Origin: Charina bottae | Lineage: Eukaryota; Chordata; Lepidosauria; Squamata; Charinaidae | Reading direction: 5' to 3' | DNA: 64,000 nt | Assembly (NCBI GenBank): GCA_023362775.1 | Contig: JALMGJ010000003.1 | Location: forward strand, 78,722,355 to 78,786,354 | Part shown: positions 35,080 to 46,342 of the stretch, one piece after another | Position numbering within the stretch: position 1 is the first letter of the stretch | How the letters are laid out: each line of letters opens with the position of its first letter | Notes under the pieces: generated by a model | Seen by the model: the letters and a program-made list of their open reading frames with translations, nothing else | What the model was told of the DNA's origin: nothing | Database searches by the model: none | Position numbers and translations under genes: made by a program

Positions 35080-35404
35080 AAGGTAAAGATTTCCCCCGCA
35101 CATTTATGCAGTCGTGTCCGACTCTAGGGGCCGGTGCTCATCTCTGTTTGTTAGCCGAAGAGCCAGCGTTGTCCAAAGATGCTTCCATGGTCATGTGGCT
35201 GGCATGACACGTGCGGAACGCTGTTACCTTCCCACCAAAGGTATTAATCTACTTGCATTTGCATGCTTTCGAATTGCTAGGTTGGCAAGAGCTGGAGCTA
35301 GTGCGGGAGCTTACTCTGTACACAGGGCTAGGGATTCGAACCTCTGAACTTGCGATCTTCTGATTGACAAGTCTGGCGTCTTACCCGCTGAGCCACCACG
35401 CCCC
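35080..35404 (-). mobile_element. Sauria SINE, copy 2 (full length)
   Basis: Reverse-strand copy: AAAGGTAAAG tail at the left and the tRNA-like head (complement of TGGTGGCTCAGCGGGTAAGA) at the right. TSD TATGTATA (8 bp) at 35072-35079 and 35405-35412. The body matches copy 1. Confidence 0.93.
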
Positions 35405-35479
35405 TATGTATACATTTATATGTATATGTATACATTTATGCAATTTAAATAGTACTAGATTTTCTAAAGGCAATTATCA

Positions 35480-35620
35480 TTTTATTTATTTAATCAATGT
35501 ATTGGTTAGCTCAATCACAATAGCAACTTAGGTGGCTTACAAAGCACACATAATTAGGATTAAAACAAGGCAAAATAAATCAAGCAAATAACAATAAGAT
35601 GGTTAAAACCCACATCAGGG
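35480..35620 (-). repeat. Old L2/CR1-type LINE 3' end
   Basis: TTTATTTATTTAATC followed by a diverged AACTTAGGTGGCTTACAAAG block, the same 3' UTR order as at 15797 and 53779. Confidence 0.55.
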
Positions 35621-35854
35621 AAACAACAATTGCCATCTTTACTTTGTTATCTCTTGTTTTTCCTCCTATTCTGAGCACTAATGAAATAACAAAGATTTAT
35701 ATTGATGTGCAGAGCACTTTTTTTTTTCAAGTAGTTGCACAGTTAAATGAAAGTGGGGATCTGGATTCTAAGTCACAGGTTAATTATTTAATACATGTAC
35801 ATATTTTATTGATGCTTGCGGATACTGTAGGGTGCACAACCAAGATGTAAAGCA

Positions 35855-36015
35855 TTAGAGTGCTGGACTTGGACTAAGGAGATTCAGCCACTGGGTAACT
35901 TTGGGCCAATCACTTTCTCTCAGTTCAACCTCACAGGGATGTTGTGGGAAGTTAAAATAAGAAAGACACCTTGCAATGCTGCCTTGTGATTCTTAGAGGA
36001 AAGACAGTGTATTAA
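35855..36015 (+). repeat. MIR-like CORE-SINE, diverged
   Basis: Contains CTGGACTTGGACTAAGGAGA, CACTGGGTAACTTTGGGCCA, CACTTTCTCTCAG and CTCACAGGGATGTTGTGGGA in CORE-SINE order, with mutations. Confidence 0.72.
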
Positions 36016-36135
36016 TATAATTCATTAATTAAATTTGGTTAAAAATCAAAATAAGAAAAACAGGTAAGGAATAGAATAGAGAAAATAAAACAATAAAAAT
36101 GACTGTGAAAACAAAACCATTTTTAAACTGATGAC

Positions 36136-36205
36136 AAGGAGTATTTGGTATGTTCGCCACCTTGAGTTATTTATAAAAATAATAAAGGTGGGATAGAAAA
36201 AAAAA
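36136..36205 (+). repeat. CORE-SINE 3' end
   Basis: GGTATGTTCGCCACCTTGAG, then TTATTTATAAAAATAATAAA and GGTGGGATAGAAAAAAAA: almost the same as the tail at 27200-27260. Confidence 0.65.
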
Positions 36206-36209
36206 CTGT

Positions 36210-36560
36210 AATGTTGGCACCAGTTATACTTCCATGAGGAGAGAGATGAAGGAACTCCTCCAAACAATGCATCTGCTCTTTTAGTGGAGAACAATGCCAT
36301 TTAAAACAGGCTGCACACTCAATTCCTACCCACAGGGCCTCTGTCTTATCAAGACTCAACTTGAATTTATTGAACTTCACCTAGCTCATTACTAACTCCT
36401 AACACTAGTCGAGTGCCTGGGCTAGCTCATCTGATTCAGATGACAAGAGAAATGAATTTCATCACCTTATTGATGGCACCTCACTCCAAATTCTCTGATG
36501 ACCTCACCCAGTGCCATCACACAGATGTTGAAGAATAGGTAGGTGCTGCATCTCAGATGT
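36210..36560 (-). repeat. Decayed L2-type LINE fragment
   Basis: Minus-strand translation gives KFNKFKLSLDKTEALWVG (compare L2 ...LQLNPGKMEWLWVNG at 16740). Further upstream the block corresponding to LFNIYVKPLGEII (36480-36530) is recognisable with damage. Confidence 0.6.
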
Positions 36561-36602
36561 TATGTGGCTGAGCAAAATTCCCCCAATGTCACTTTCTGAG
36601 TC

Positions 36603-36742
36603 TAAAAGCTATTCACACTGGTGATTTATAGCATCATCCAGCCATCGCTGTAGCGATATAAAGCCTATCCACATTAGTGATATATCACCACAGCAATGAC
36701 TGGCTAATGCTATAAATTGCTAGCGTGGATAGCCTCTGACCC
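36603..36742. mobile_element. Palindromic MITE-like element
   Basis: Two arms of about 53 bp (about 36606-36660 and 36680-36736) are imperfect reverse complements across a spacer of about 20 bp. Each arm holds ATTTATAGCAT (or its complement), a CCAGCCAT-like block, then GCGATATA or a near variant. Diverged arms imply age. No convincing TSD was found, so the ends and superfamily are uncertain. Confidence 0.65.
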
Positions 36743-36989
36743 CGCAGGCAGAGTGGAATCACTGTATCACCATGTCTCTGACATCCAACCCAAAGAATCA
36801 ATCCAGTAAGGTACTATACACCATGGCATCTAGAACTGCAAGGAGATGAAGCAGAAACACAGAATTGTGCTCTCTCTTCTTTTGTATAGCAAAGTTTAGA
36901 TGCAGCTAATAATTTATATGATTAGGAAGCAAACTGAGGTGGTTTTTACTTAAAAAAAAACACCATATACTAAATAAATAGGTTTATAG

Positions 36990-38110
36990 AACTAATGCCA
37001 GTACTGACATGGTAACATCTGTGCTGCAAAAAGCTTCTGAAAGCCACAATGATGGGCAACCATGAATATTGAAGTGTGATTTGGGACAGCAACCAAAAGT
37101 AGACAATTGAACTGGGACTGCAAATCCAGCTTGACATCTCAGCCTTTTCCTCACACTGCTGGGCATAAAATAAACAAAGCAGTAAACCAGCATGAAGCCA
37201 GGCAAGCTTGTCTGCTCTGCTGTTCAGGCCTGGTCATTTGTTGACATACCTTCCTTCTCATTCTTGTCCTCTCCTATGCCTTGTTTAAGAAGAAGGCTAC
37301 TTACTTATTTGTTAGATTTAAATACTATCTTTCTTTCAGGAGCTCAAAGAAAAAATATAACTGTTGACCCCTCTATGAGATTCTTTTTTTTAGTAATATT
37401 CTCTGATAACCCATGGCTTATGAGATCAGTGTATGTGAGCATATCCTCATTGGAAGAAAACACAGGCATGCTTTGTGAATCATTCACTACCCTTAAAGGA
37501 GCAGTCGCACTGGACAAAGTACAAAGAAAGCTGGGAATCTGATCTAAGAAACTTGAGAACAAGCTAAAGCAGTAGAAATAGGAGTACGGCAGCAGAATCA
37601 GTGCTGGGAGAAAGGAAAAAAAATGGAGCCACAAGGTTTATTTTTATAACTCTTTATGACATACATTATTTATAGATTCAAGGCTTTTGTAATTTCAACA
37701 CTTATGTCAAGATATACAGCTGTGCATTTTTTTGTCTGAACACACACATGCCTCACAAGCCCAATATCTGGAAAGGTTAACTAAATGTTCAAAGTCTTAA
37801 CTCAGAACTCTGAGACTCTAGAAGAACAATTGTAGTCTGACCCTAAACCCAAAAAAATTGCAGACGACAGAAAACTTAAAATGAAATAGTTTAGGAAGTT
37901 AGTCAGTTAGTCAGTCAACATTTATTTTGGTCAAAGAGCAGTATAGAACAAAACAATTAGTTATCAAACTGTTTAAAGTAAAAGAGGAGGGCTAAATATA
38001 AAACACAAGCTAAAGGAATAGTTCAGAATATTTTTATCACTACCATTACCAGTGAAAACTGTGTCTCTAGAACTAAGAAACAGTGTTATTTATCTAAAAT
38101 TAAGACATAG
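36990..38110. other. Intron sequence, nothing recognised
   Basis: No exon or repeat family recognised. Open frames at 37192-37542 and 37344-37634 overlap on opposite strands and have no similarity I can name. Confidence 0.4.
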
Positions 38111-38125
38111 AGGTAAAATTCTAAG

Positions 38126-38358
38126 TAAAGGTAAAGGTTTTCCCCGCACATTTGTGCAGTTGTGTCCGACTCTAGGGGCCGGTGCTCATCTCCGTTTGTT
38201 AGCCGAAGAGCCAGCGTCATCTGAAGATGCTTCCGCAGTCATGTGGCCGGCATGACACGCGCAGAACGCTGTTACCTACCCACCGAAGTGGTACCTATTA
38301 ATCTACTTGCATTTGCATGCTTTCGAATTGCTAGGTTGGCAAGAGCTGGGGCTAGTCT
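38126..38358 (-). mobile_element. Sauria SINE, copy 3 (head missing)
   Basis: The 3' two-thirds of the SINE on the minus strand, stopping in GAGCTGGGGCTAGT before the tRNA-like head. TSD AAATTCTAAG (10 bp) at 38116-38125 and 38359-38368 brackets the truncated unit, so the head was lost during insertion (incomplete reverse transcription), not afterwards. Confidence 0.9.
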
Positions 38359-38727
38359 AAATTCTAAGATAGAGCTATGCTATAAAGTAAAATAAAATAT
38401 GACTATCTATGCTTATTTAGTGTTCAAAAATTAGGCAGCTATATTTTTCTTATAACTTCTAATCTGCCTTCTCTAATAAAGATTTTTTAAGATACAAATA
38501 TTTTGCTGCTTTACTATCCCTCCTATTTTCTATGACATTGTACACCAAAACATTGTTGATTTAAAAATGTGGAAGCTTTCCATTCTGGGTGCAACTTCTC
38601 CAAACTATCCATCATAAGAATGAATGGAAAAGTGAATGTTTTCTGCTGAAATCCTTAAGTATAGGTAAATGTAGATAAACAAAGGGAATTGTCATATAAT
38701 TATTGCACAATGGTACCATACGCCCAG

Positions 38728-39098
38728 TAGGGGGTGTGGTGGCTCAGCGGGTAAGACGCCAGGCTTGTCGATCAGAAGATCACAAGTTCGGAGGTTCAAG
38801 ACCCGAGCACCGTGTGACGGAGTGAGCTCCCGCACTAGCCCCAGCTCTTGCCAACCTAGCAATTCGAAAGCATGCAAATGCAAGTAGATAAATAGGTACC
38901 ACTTTGGTGGGTAGGTAACAGCGTTCCATGAGCATCAGGCCGGCCACATGACCGTGGAAGCGTCTTCAGACAATGCTGGCTCTTCGGCTAACAAACGGAG
39001 ATGAGCACCGGCCCCTAGAGTCGGATGCGACTGCACAAATGTGCAGGGGGACCCTTTACCTTTAAGGATATCCATTCATTTGCTTTCCTAATATTCAA
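38728..39098 (+). mobile_element. Sauria SINE, copy 4, with about 35 bp of extra 3' sequence
   Basis: A full SINE (38728-39063) with A and B boxes and the ACCTTT end. A 14-bp TSD, TACCATACGCCCAG, lies at 38714-38727 and 39099-39112. Between the SINE end and the right TSD are about 35 bp (39064-39098) that are not SINE. They were inserted together with it, as expected for 3' transduction. Confidence 0.9.
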
Positions 39099-39389
39099 TA
39101 CCATACGCCCAGCTGAAGAATACGGCACATATTTGTGGAGATCCTTCAGTCCCTAATTTCTTTCCTTTCAGTGAACCATTATATTGTGATAAAAACTTTT
39201 CTCAACCACTATATAAACCATATTAGACTGTTTGTAATTTACAAACTACAGTTGAGGAGCATTTAGTCTCCATTTTCTAGAATAGGAGGAACAATCTAGA
39301 TTTCTCCACATAATGCAGAATAGAACACCACAGCTCAATGCCACTGACCACATTATTTGGGCTAGTGGGAGTTGAAATATAATATATAT

Positions 39390-39465
39390 GAGTCCCCTAT
39401 TCGGGGAGATGGGCCGGGATAAATTAAATAATTAATTAAATAAATAAATAAATAAAATGAATGCC
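39390..39465 (+). repeat. L2/CR1-type LINE 3' terminal fragment
   Basis: GAGTCCCCTATTCGGGGAGA followed by TGGGCCGGGATAAATTAAAT and a TAAA-rich tail: the plus-strand version of the end seen at 15297. Confidence 0.7.
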
Positions 39466-39479
39466 TTTCTCTACCTTTG

Positions 39480-41010
39480 AGCATTGGTCAATAGACTTAA
39501 CCCATAGAAATAATTTGTCTTTTGTCAGGATATACAGAATATAACTGCAGTACACTCAAACTGATAATAAAGAACATGTGCCATGGTTTCTACTGCACCA
39601 ATGCTGCAGGGTCAATATCATGCTTCAGAGGGAATTCTCTTATATTTTCCTTTCAAAACAGCCTTGGGGAGGGCATTAAAATGGGATAGAGTTAAAGCTC
39701 TCCTGAAATTAGGGTCAAAATTTGGTATAGATCTGAAACTGATTTGGGAGCTAAAATTAGCTCATTTATTAATATTAACCCATGGGAGGGCAGCAGTTAC
39801 TATTTGACATTCTATGATTAAAATCCTTTCTTTTTAAGGCGAATTTTGCTTGATCTGACCCTAATAGTAAAATAGTACCACTGGAAAAGCTGTAATGGCC
39901 CAAATTCTCTTGGATTGCTTTTTCCCAGGAGGATTTGGAATTATTTGCTGGTATTAGGTGGATCAGTCCAACAGGGTTGTAGAGTAGTTTCAACCAGTAA
40001 GTAAAGATATTTATCCAAAGTCTGGATTCAAGATTACTGACTCCTGATTCCTGCTGAAGTACTGCATTTGGGACAGAGTAAGATGCTTCTTAAAAATTTA
40101 GTTTGGACTTTCTCTGGGGTACTGGGGGCATGGTGGCTCAGTGGGTAAGATGCCAGGCTTGTCGATCGGAAGATCGCAAGTTTGGAGGTTCGAATCCCTA
40201 GCCCTGCGTGCGGAGTGAGCTCCCGCACTCCACTCGTCCCAGCTCTTGCCAACCTAGCAATTCGAAAGCATGCAAATGCAAGTAGATTAATAGGTACCAC
40301 TTTGGTGGGTAGGTAACAGCGTTCTGCGCGTGTCATGCCGGCCACATGACTGCGGAAGCATTTTCAGATGACGCTGGCTCTTCGGCTAACAAACGGAGAT
40401 GAGCACCGGCCCCTAGAGTCGGACACGACTGCACAAATGTGCGGGGGGAACCTTTACCTTTTTTTTCCTCTGGGGTAGCTATGTTGTTATATGGTACTAG
40501 TTGAAACCCATATAGCAATTGTGTTTGGGCTTTAGCTGCAAACAACTTAATTGCAGCAAGTATAAACTGTGCCCCTTGGGCAAAATAATAACCTTGGATG
40601 GCTGATGCTGAGTTCTGTGCATTTTGAGATAATCTAAATGAGCATTTTGGCTTCCAGAAGCTTGAAAAACTATCCTAAATATTTAAAGGCCTTAACCTGC
40701 TTCTAACTTCCAAATTAATTGTTTTGGGCATTTGGAGAAGGTAAGAATCTGGGCCTTAGTAAACTTTATTGTTAGGATCTCCTCATTGCAGGAACTGATG
40801 AGTGATCCCAAAGCTCTTCTAAGGGTCAAAAACAAAATTACTACATCATCAGCAAACAGTAATACACTAATACGCCTATGGCTTAGTTTGGGAGCATGGA
40901 AGGCAGAATTACTAAACTAAGGTACCAATGAATTTATATAATAGATAAATAAAATTAGAGTCAATACACATCCTTGTCTGGCAGTTTTTCAAGCAAACAA
41001 GCTAGTTACA
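39480..41010 (-). mobile_element. Unclassified decayed LINE, split by a Sauria SINE
   Basis: On the minus strand, 40740-40880 reads FADDVVILFLTLRRALGSLI followed by KFTKAQI, i.e. an RT FADD catalytic box and the downstream helix region. At 39500-39620 the minus strand reads CSIGAVETMAHVLYYQFEC, the kind of Cys/His ...ETxxHVLxxC motif seen near the C terminus of some LINE proteins. Stops and shifts are frequent. The wording differs from the Bov-B/RTE and L2 copies in this window. Clade not assigned, limits approximate. Confidence 0.55.
40122..40467 (+). mobile_element. Sauria SINE, copy 5 (full length)
   Basis: Complete tRNA-like head, body and ACCTTTACC end. TSD CTCTGGGGTA (10 bp) at 40112-40121 and 40468-40477. 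It contains a short CACTCCACTCG duplication after the head. Inserted in the unclassified LINE. Confidence 0.93.
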
Positions 41011-41064
41011 AAATAAAACAATATAATGCCCAGTAAAGTAAGATGGTTTCCAGTATTTTCACTT

Positions 41065-42020
41065 TTAGGACTTTAGTGACATGCTGTAAGAAAGAATGAA
41101 AACGGTCCCTTGTTTTATTACTCTAATAGTGCATTTTCTGTGAACTCTTTGTAAGGCATTTTGGCTGAAAAGCTGCAAATAAATAATACAGGCTAAAACA
41201 GATTTTCTTATTGGAAGTACCAAAAAAAAATATGAACAAAATCTGTACAAAAATGTGCATATTGGAAAACACATCCACAAAGTAGCCATATAATGTTTGT
41301 GGGAACCTTCAAAGGTGAGATGAACTGGGAATAGCCTGAAAAGTTTGGAAAAAGTGGGAAAATGAGAAATTGAATGAAGAATAAAGAAAGATATACCCAT
41401 TCTCACTTGAAGAGCCCTGAGAGAAAAATGAAGAGAATCCCTGCTTGTGTCAGCCCTTACAGCACAAGTAGTCTCCTATTATAAGGGCAAATGTTTGTAC
41501 AAAATCACTAAATAATTCGAATTCTGGGAAGCTGGGAAGACTTGGATTCAATTCCCCTCTATTAGCAATTATGCTTATAGTTTCTGCACTATAACTGAAA
41601 AACGGCTGAACCATGAGCAAGAAAATCACCTAATTCTATCCCATGACTATAGAGAAAACATAATGTTTTCACACACACACACAAACAAACACACACAGAT
41701 CCCTCAATATGTACATTAGAGTGCTCCTTAGGGTGGCAGCAGCAGGGCAGGCCTGGGAAGGGAGATAAAGGTACAGGCCATGTTAAATTGATTCTGAGGA
41801 CAAAAGGAAGAGAGGAATGTTGCTCTCTGTCAGCCATGCCAAGAACACAAGGGAAGCATCTTTTCACACCAGTAAATAAGTAAGCAACCTTGGAACTACT
41901 TTTGCCATTTGGGGCAATATCTCTAAAGTAAAAGGAAATATGTACTTCAAGTTGAAGCAACCCCTCCCCCCTCCCCCCAATAAAAAGGGAAGATTTTTAC
42001 TCTCAGTACAGTATATATTT
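41065..42020. other. Intron sequence with a short CA-rich tract
   Basis: A CA/CAAA tract at 41671-41699. Around 41249 is a TGTGCATATTGG motif shared with two other AT-rich places. No exon or known repeat family. Confidence 0.4.
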
Positions 42021-42027
42021 TAATCAC

Positions 42028-42126
42028 CATGGAGAAAATCTATGGGGTTGCTAAGTATTGACACTGACTTGATGGTATATCATCATCATCATCATCATCT
42101 CTACCACCACCACCACCACCACCATC
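42028..42126 (+). repeat. Old RTE 3' end with ATC/CAC microsatellite
   Basis: GGAGAAAATCTATGGGGTTG, then TTGACACTGACTTGATGG, resembles the RTE 3' end at 5895-5945 (AAAATCTATGTGGTC, GACTTGATGGCAC). It is followed by (ATC)n and (CAC)n repeats at about 42070-42126. Confidence 0.62.
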
Positions 42127-42425
42127 ATATATTTTAAGGATATTTTACTGACTGGCACTATTCCTATAGTTTTTGTTTATATAGACCCCAAATTCTTCTA
42201 AAAATTTAAAGAGAGGTCAGCAAAGAATGGCTTTACTAGTTTTTTGGCTGGTTTTTAGCTTAACCCCTATATCTAAAGTTTCTTGGCATAGATATGACCT
42301 TTTCATCCTCTTTTGTCCTGCCTTACTCAACTGAATTTGTCCAAATCCTGAAAGGCAATGTTCCCCTTTTTTGTTTTGGAATAATAACATTTTCCCTTTC
42401 AGTTTAAATGGAATCTGGATTCAGT

Positions 42426-42477
42426 TCTCTCCTCTCCTCTCCTCTCCTCTCCTCTCCTCTCCTCTCCTCTCCTCTCA
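42426..42477. repeat. (CTCTC)n microsatellite
   Basis: About ten perfect CTCTC/TCCTC pentamer units on a pyrimidine-only strand. Confidence 0.96.
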
Positions 42478-42479
42478 TT

Positions 42480-43535
42480 TACCTTTCTATAACAAAACTA
42501 TTATAAAGAGACAAACTGAATTTAGCTCAAACATAATGCCTCTCTCATTCTTCTTGCCCCATCTCTTCTGATTCAACAACTATTTCAGAGATGAAATAAA
42601 GAAGAAGCTAACAAGATGCATCCCCATATTTTTAATGTGTTACCTTGAGAAAGCTTACTGAAAACAAAGAAGTTCAGCAAGTTCATACCTTTTAAAAGGC
42701 TTCTTTTAATTTGAAAATCTGTCAGACTACACCATGTCATATCTCAGCCTGCAGTAGAGGAAGTTTAATAATGTGCCACCTTCATGCAAATGAACTCCTA
42801 ATTAATTAAGTACTATTCATCTGGGGACAGTTTCATTTGAATAAAATTTGGGGAGTTGAGCTGACAAGGTTTTATCAAGATCTGATATTTTATTTTCCCC
42901 ATGAGTCTGATGATCAGAATGACTGCTTTTTCAGACTGCTTTTTTCAACCTGATGCTCTTTGGATATTCTGGGATACACTCCCTATTTTCTGCAGCCCCA
43001 GGGAATACTGGTTATAGAAGTCCAAAATATCTGGAAGATGACATGTGACTGAAGACAAGATACAACAGATTGACTCCAAGTGATAGGAACTTGATTCTGT
43101 TCTTTTGTTTCAACTTTGGACAATCATTTAATTTGCCTTTGTAAAATAGCAGAAGCAATACAAAAAAGCACAACAAAGATTGACAGTAATCATGGCTCAA
43201 AGTATATGCATAGAAACATTGGTTGGGTCCATCAATTCAACTAAGCCACCCAACAAACACTCACTGGGTTTACACAACACACTGAGGTGTAACAACTTAG
43301 TCACTGAGGGAGAAAAAGAGAGAGAGGGGAAAAAAAACTTCATGGTCCTAGGGCCCCTCCCAGAGGATTATCATCTTAACACAATGGAAGGGCTAAGTAG
43401 CCTCATTAACCTCAAGAATGATGCTAATAAGAATAGGAACCTGTGGCTGGGTCATTCTTGGTAGTATGATTCAAAGGGAAATAGTGAAACTAACAGTAAT
43501 TAACAAAGAGAAAGAGGGCAGGTGGGGCTCTGCAG
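42480..43535. other. Intron sequence, nothing recognised
   Basis: No exon or clear repeat recognised before the old RTE LINE. Confidence 0.4.
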
Positions 43536-44436
43536 TGGTGAAGAAAGTCAAGCCATCTGGGTAAAGGAATTTAAAAATTAAACCCCGGAGAAGGCAATAG
43601 CAAACCAAGAAAATTGTTATGTCTGTAACATTTAGACAAATATGAATACCAACTGATGAGGCCCCAGGTTGGAAGGCACTTCTCTAGTTACTGGGGAAGA
43701 TCATCTAATTTTCACAGATAGTCTCTCAGAACACACTGTCATGATATCCAGGGAAAGATGAAGGATGACAACCTTGAGTAACAAGAAGGATGTAAAACGA
43801 GTGAACACAGACTTCCAGTGTCAAAGGAAAAAAGACAAGGACTGATATCTCAATTGAGAAAGTCAACAAATAGAGGAAAGTAATAGGAAAAAAACTAAAG
43901 ATTTTTTTTAAAAACTCAGAGAAATCACAGGAAAATGTACAGGTAGGATAGAACCATTCAAGAGCAATCACTGAGATCTAGTAGAGGCAAATGAGTTTAA
44001 AGATAAAAGGACTATACTAAAATCTTTCACAAACAGGATTTCAGAATGACAGAAACAATTTCAGAGATAGAGAACCAACTTTTCTATATAGTGAGGTACA
44101 ACAGTCAATAGAACAGCTGTCAAATAAGAAAGCACCAGGTGCAGATGAAATATTCACTGAACTGTTTAAAGCTGCAGGACAAGAGACAATTAACGTGCTA
44201 ACAGCTCTGTGTCAATAGGTATGGAACAAGACTGTGCAGCCTTGAGATTGGAAAAGATCTGTGTATATACCTATACCAAGGGAGGGAGATGCTAGAGCAG
44301 AGCTTTCCAAACTGTGTGTCGAGACACGTTAGTGTGTCGGCTGCAGTGTCTGGGTGTGTCGTGGCTGCTGCTGCCTCGGAGCCCTACCAGGATTCTGCGC
44401 AGGTCCTAGTGCCTGCCTTGTGCCTTGCTGCCTCCA

Positions 44437-46342
44437 TTCATTCATTGGCGATCACTCGTAGCCGAGTAAGACTGTCTTCCAAGGGTAACATTTTAACAGT
44501 GGAACAGTGGCTATAAAGGCCAATTCTGGATCCGCACAACCTCCCACAATGAGGGCATAGGTTTCTGGGTGGGAGATGGTCATGATGAGGGTTTGCTTGA
44601 CGTGCCTTCCTTTTAGCTCTTTTCTCCCTTTCGCCCTGTACTCGTGCTTCTTCAAAGTCCATAGCGCCTTTAATAAAGGCTGACCTCCAATTGAAACGCT
44701 CATGAGTTAGGGCTTCCCAGTTCTCAATGCTGTTATTACATTTTTTAAAATTAGCTTTGAGAGTGTTTTTGTATCTCTTTTGCTGTCCATCAATATTCCG
44801 TTTTCCATTCTTAAGTTGGGAGTAAAGTAGCTGCTTTGGAAGACGATGGTCAGACATTCAAACAACATGGCCGGTCCAGCGAAGTTGATGTTGGATGATC
44901 ATTGTTTCAATCCTGGTGGTTTTCGCTTCTTCTAATATGCTAACATTAGTCCGCCTATCTTCCCAAGTAATTTGCAGAATTTTTCGGAGGCAGCGTTGAT
45001 GGAATCTTTCAAGAAGTTGGAGGTGGCGTTCGTAGAGGGTCCATGTTTCACAGGCATACAGAAGGGTTGGTAGTACAATGGCTTTGTAAACAAGCATTTT
45101 GGTCTCCCTGCGAATGTCCCGATCCTCAAACACTCTACGCTTCATTCGGGAGAAAGCTACACTCGCGGAGCTCAGGCGATGCTGAATTTCAGCGTCGATG
45201 TTGGCTTTTGTAGATAGATGGCTGCCGAGATAAGAAAAGTGGTCGACATTTTCTAGTGACACACCTTTAAGCTGGATTGATGGCGCTGCAGAGGGATTGG
45301 TTCGAACTTGCTGGTAAAGCACTTTGGTTTTTTTAATGTTAATCGAGAGGCCGAGCTTTTCATATGCTTCTGCAAAGATGTTTAGGATAGTTTGAAGATC
45401 TTCCTCGGAGTGTGCACAGACTACGTTATCATCAGCATATTGAAGTTCTATAACAGAAGTTGTAATTACCTTATTTTTTGCTTTCAGCCTACTAAGATTA
45501 AAAAGCTTTCCATCTGTTCGATATATAATTTCTACACCAGTAGGAAGCTTCTCTTCAACAAGGTGTATAATCATAGCGATGAAGATAGCGAATAAGGTTG
45601 GAGCAATAACACATCTCTGTTTAACGCCGGATTCCACTTTAAATGGATCGCTTTGAGAGCCATTGTTATCCAGGATTGTTGCCATCATGTTGTCATGGAA
45701 TAGCCACAAGATGTTCACAAATTTATCAGGGCATCTGATTTTCAGAAGGATGGTCTAGAGAGCAGTACGATTTACAGTATCAAAAGCTTTAGTCAGATCA
45801 ATAAACACCATGTACAGAGGGCGGTTTTGCTCCTTGCATTTTTCTTGAAGCTGTCGTGCAGTGAAGATCATATCCACTGTTCCCCTGGAATAATTCCCCT
45901 GGAATTATTTCTTGTCAATAATATGTTCAATCTCACTATCATTCTCATCAAACCAGTCCTGATGTCTTAGTTTGGTATCCGATAGTTTGTTCACAGGCTG
46001 AAATAATAGAAGTCTTCAATTTAATCCAGTGTTCCTCAATATTTTCAGGGAGTTCCATAGGCAGATGTTCCTTGAGAGTTGATTGAAAGCAAGCTCGTTT
46101 AGTAGAACCTTGAAGGGGCAGTGTATTCATTTTACGCCTTGGTTTTTCTTCCTTGGAGCCTACGATGAGGGACAATCTTTATGGCCATCGTGGATCGAAT
46201 TAATTGATGGTCTGTCCAGCAGTCATCGGCGCTCGTCATGGCTCTGGTGAGAAGTACATCATGGCGATCTCTAGCATGGACAATTACATAATCTAAAAGG
46301 TGCCAGTGCTTCGACCGTGGGTGCTTCCATGATGTTTTAAAA
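44437..46342 (-). mobile_element. Non-LTR retrotransposon with C-terminal zinc finger, 5' truncated
   Basis: Bracketed by the 11-bp TSD TGCTGCCTCCA at 44426-44436 and 46343-46353, inside a hAT MITE. The 3' end (low coordinates) ends in an ATTC-like tail. The same 3' end is found at 63666-64000, there with a GAT tail. The protein is unlike the Bov-B/RTE, L2 and PLE proteins of this window. The 5' end is missing. Confidence 0.9.
44438..45718 (-). pseudogene. LINE ORF: reverse transcriptase with C-terminal Cys/His finger, one internal stop
   Basis: The frame runs from SGVKQRCVIAPTLFAIFIAMII (RT) through LQYADDNVVCAHSEEDLQTIL (catalytic YADD) and KAIVLPTLLYACETWTLYERH to ITWEDRRTNVSILEEAKTTR. 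At 44858 a TGA interrupts ...RWTGHVV-stop-MSDHRLPK. Related proteins have Arg at this place, so this is probably CGA to TGA decay. The frame then continues through WEALTHERFNWRSAF to CPHCGRLCGSRIGLYSHC, a C-x2-C...H finger-like end. Upstream, a shifted frame at 45948-46175 belongs to the same element. An endonuclease-RT LINE; clade not assigned with confidence. Confidence 0.85.
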
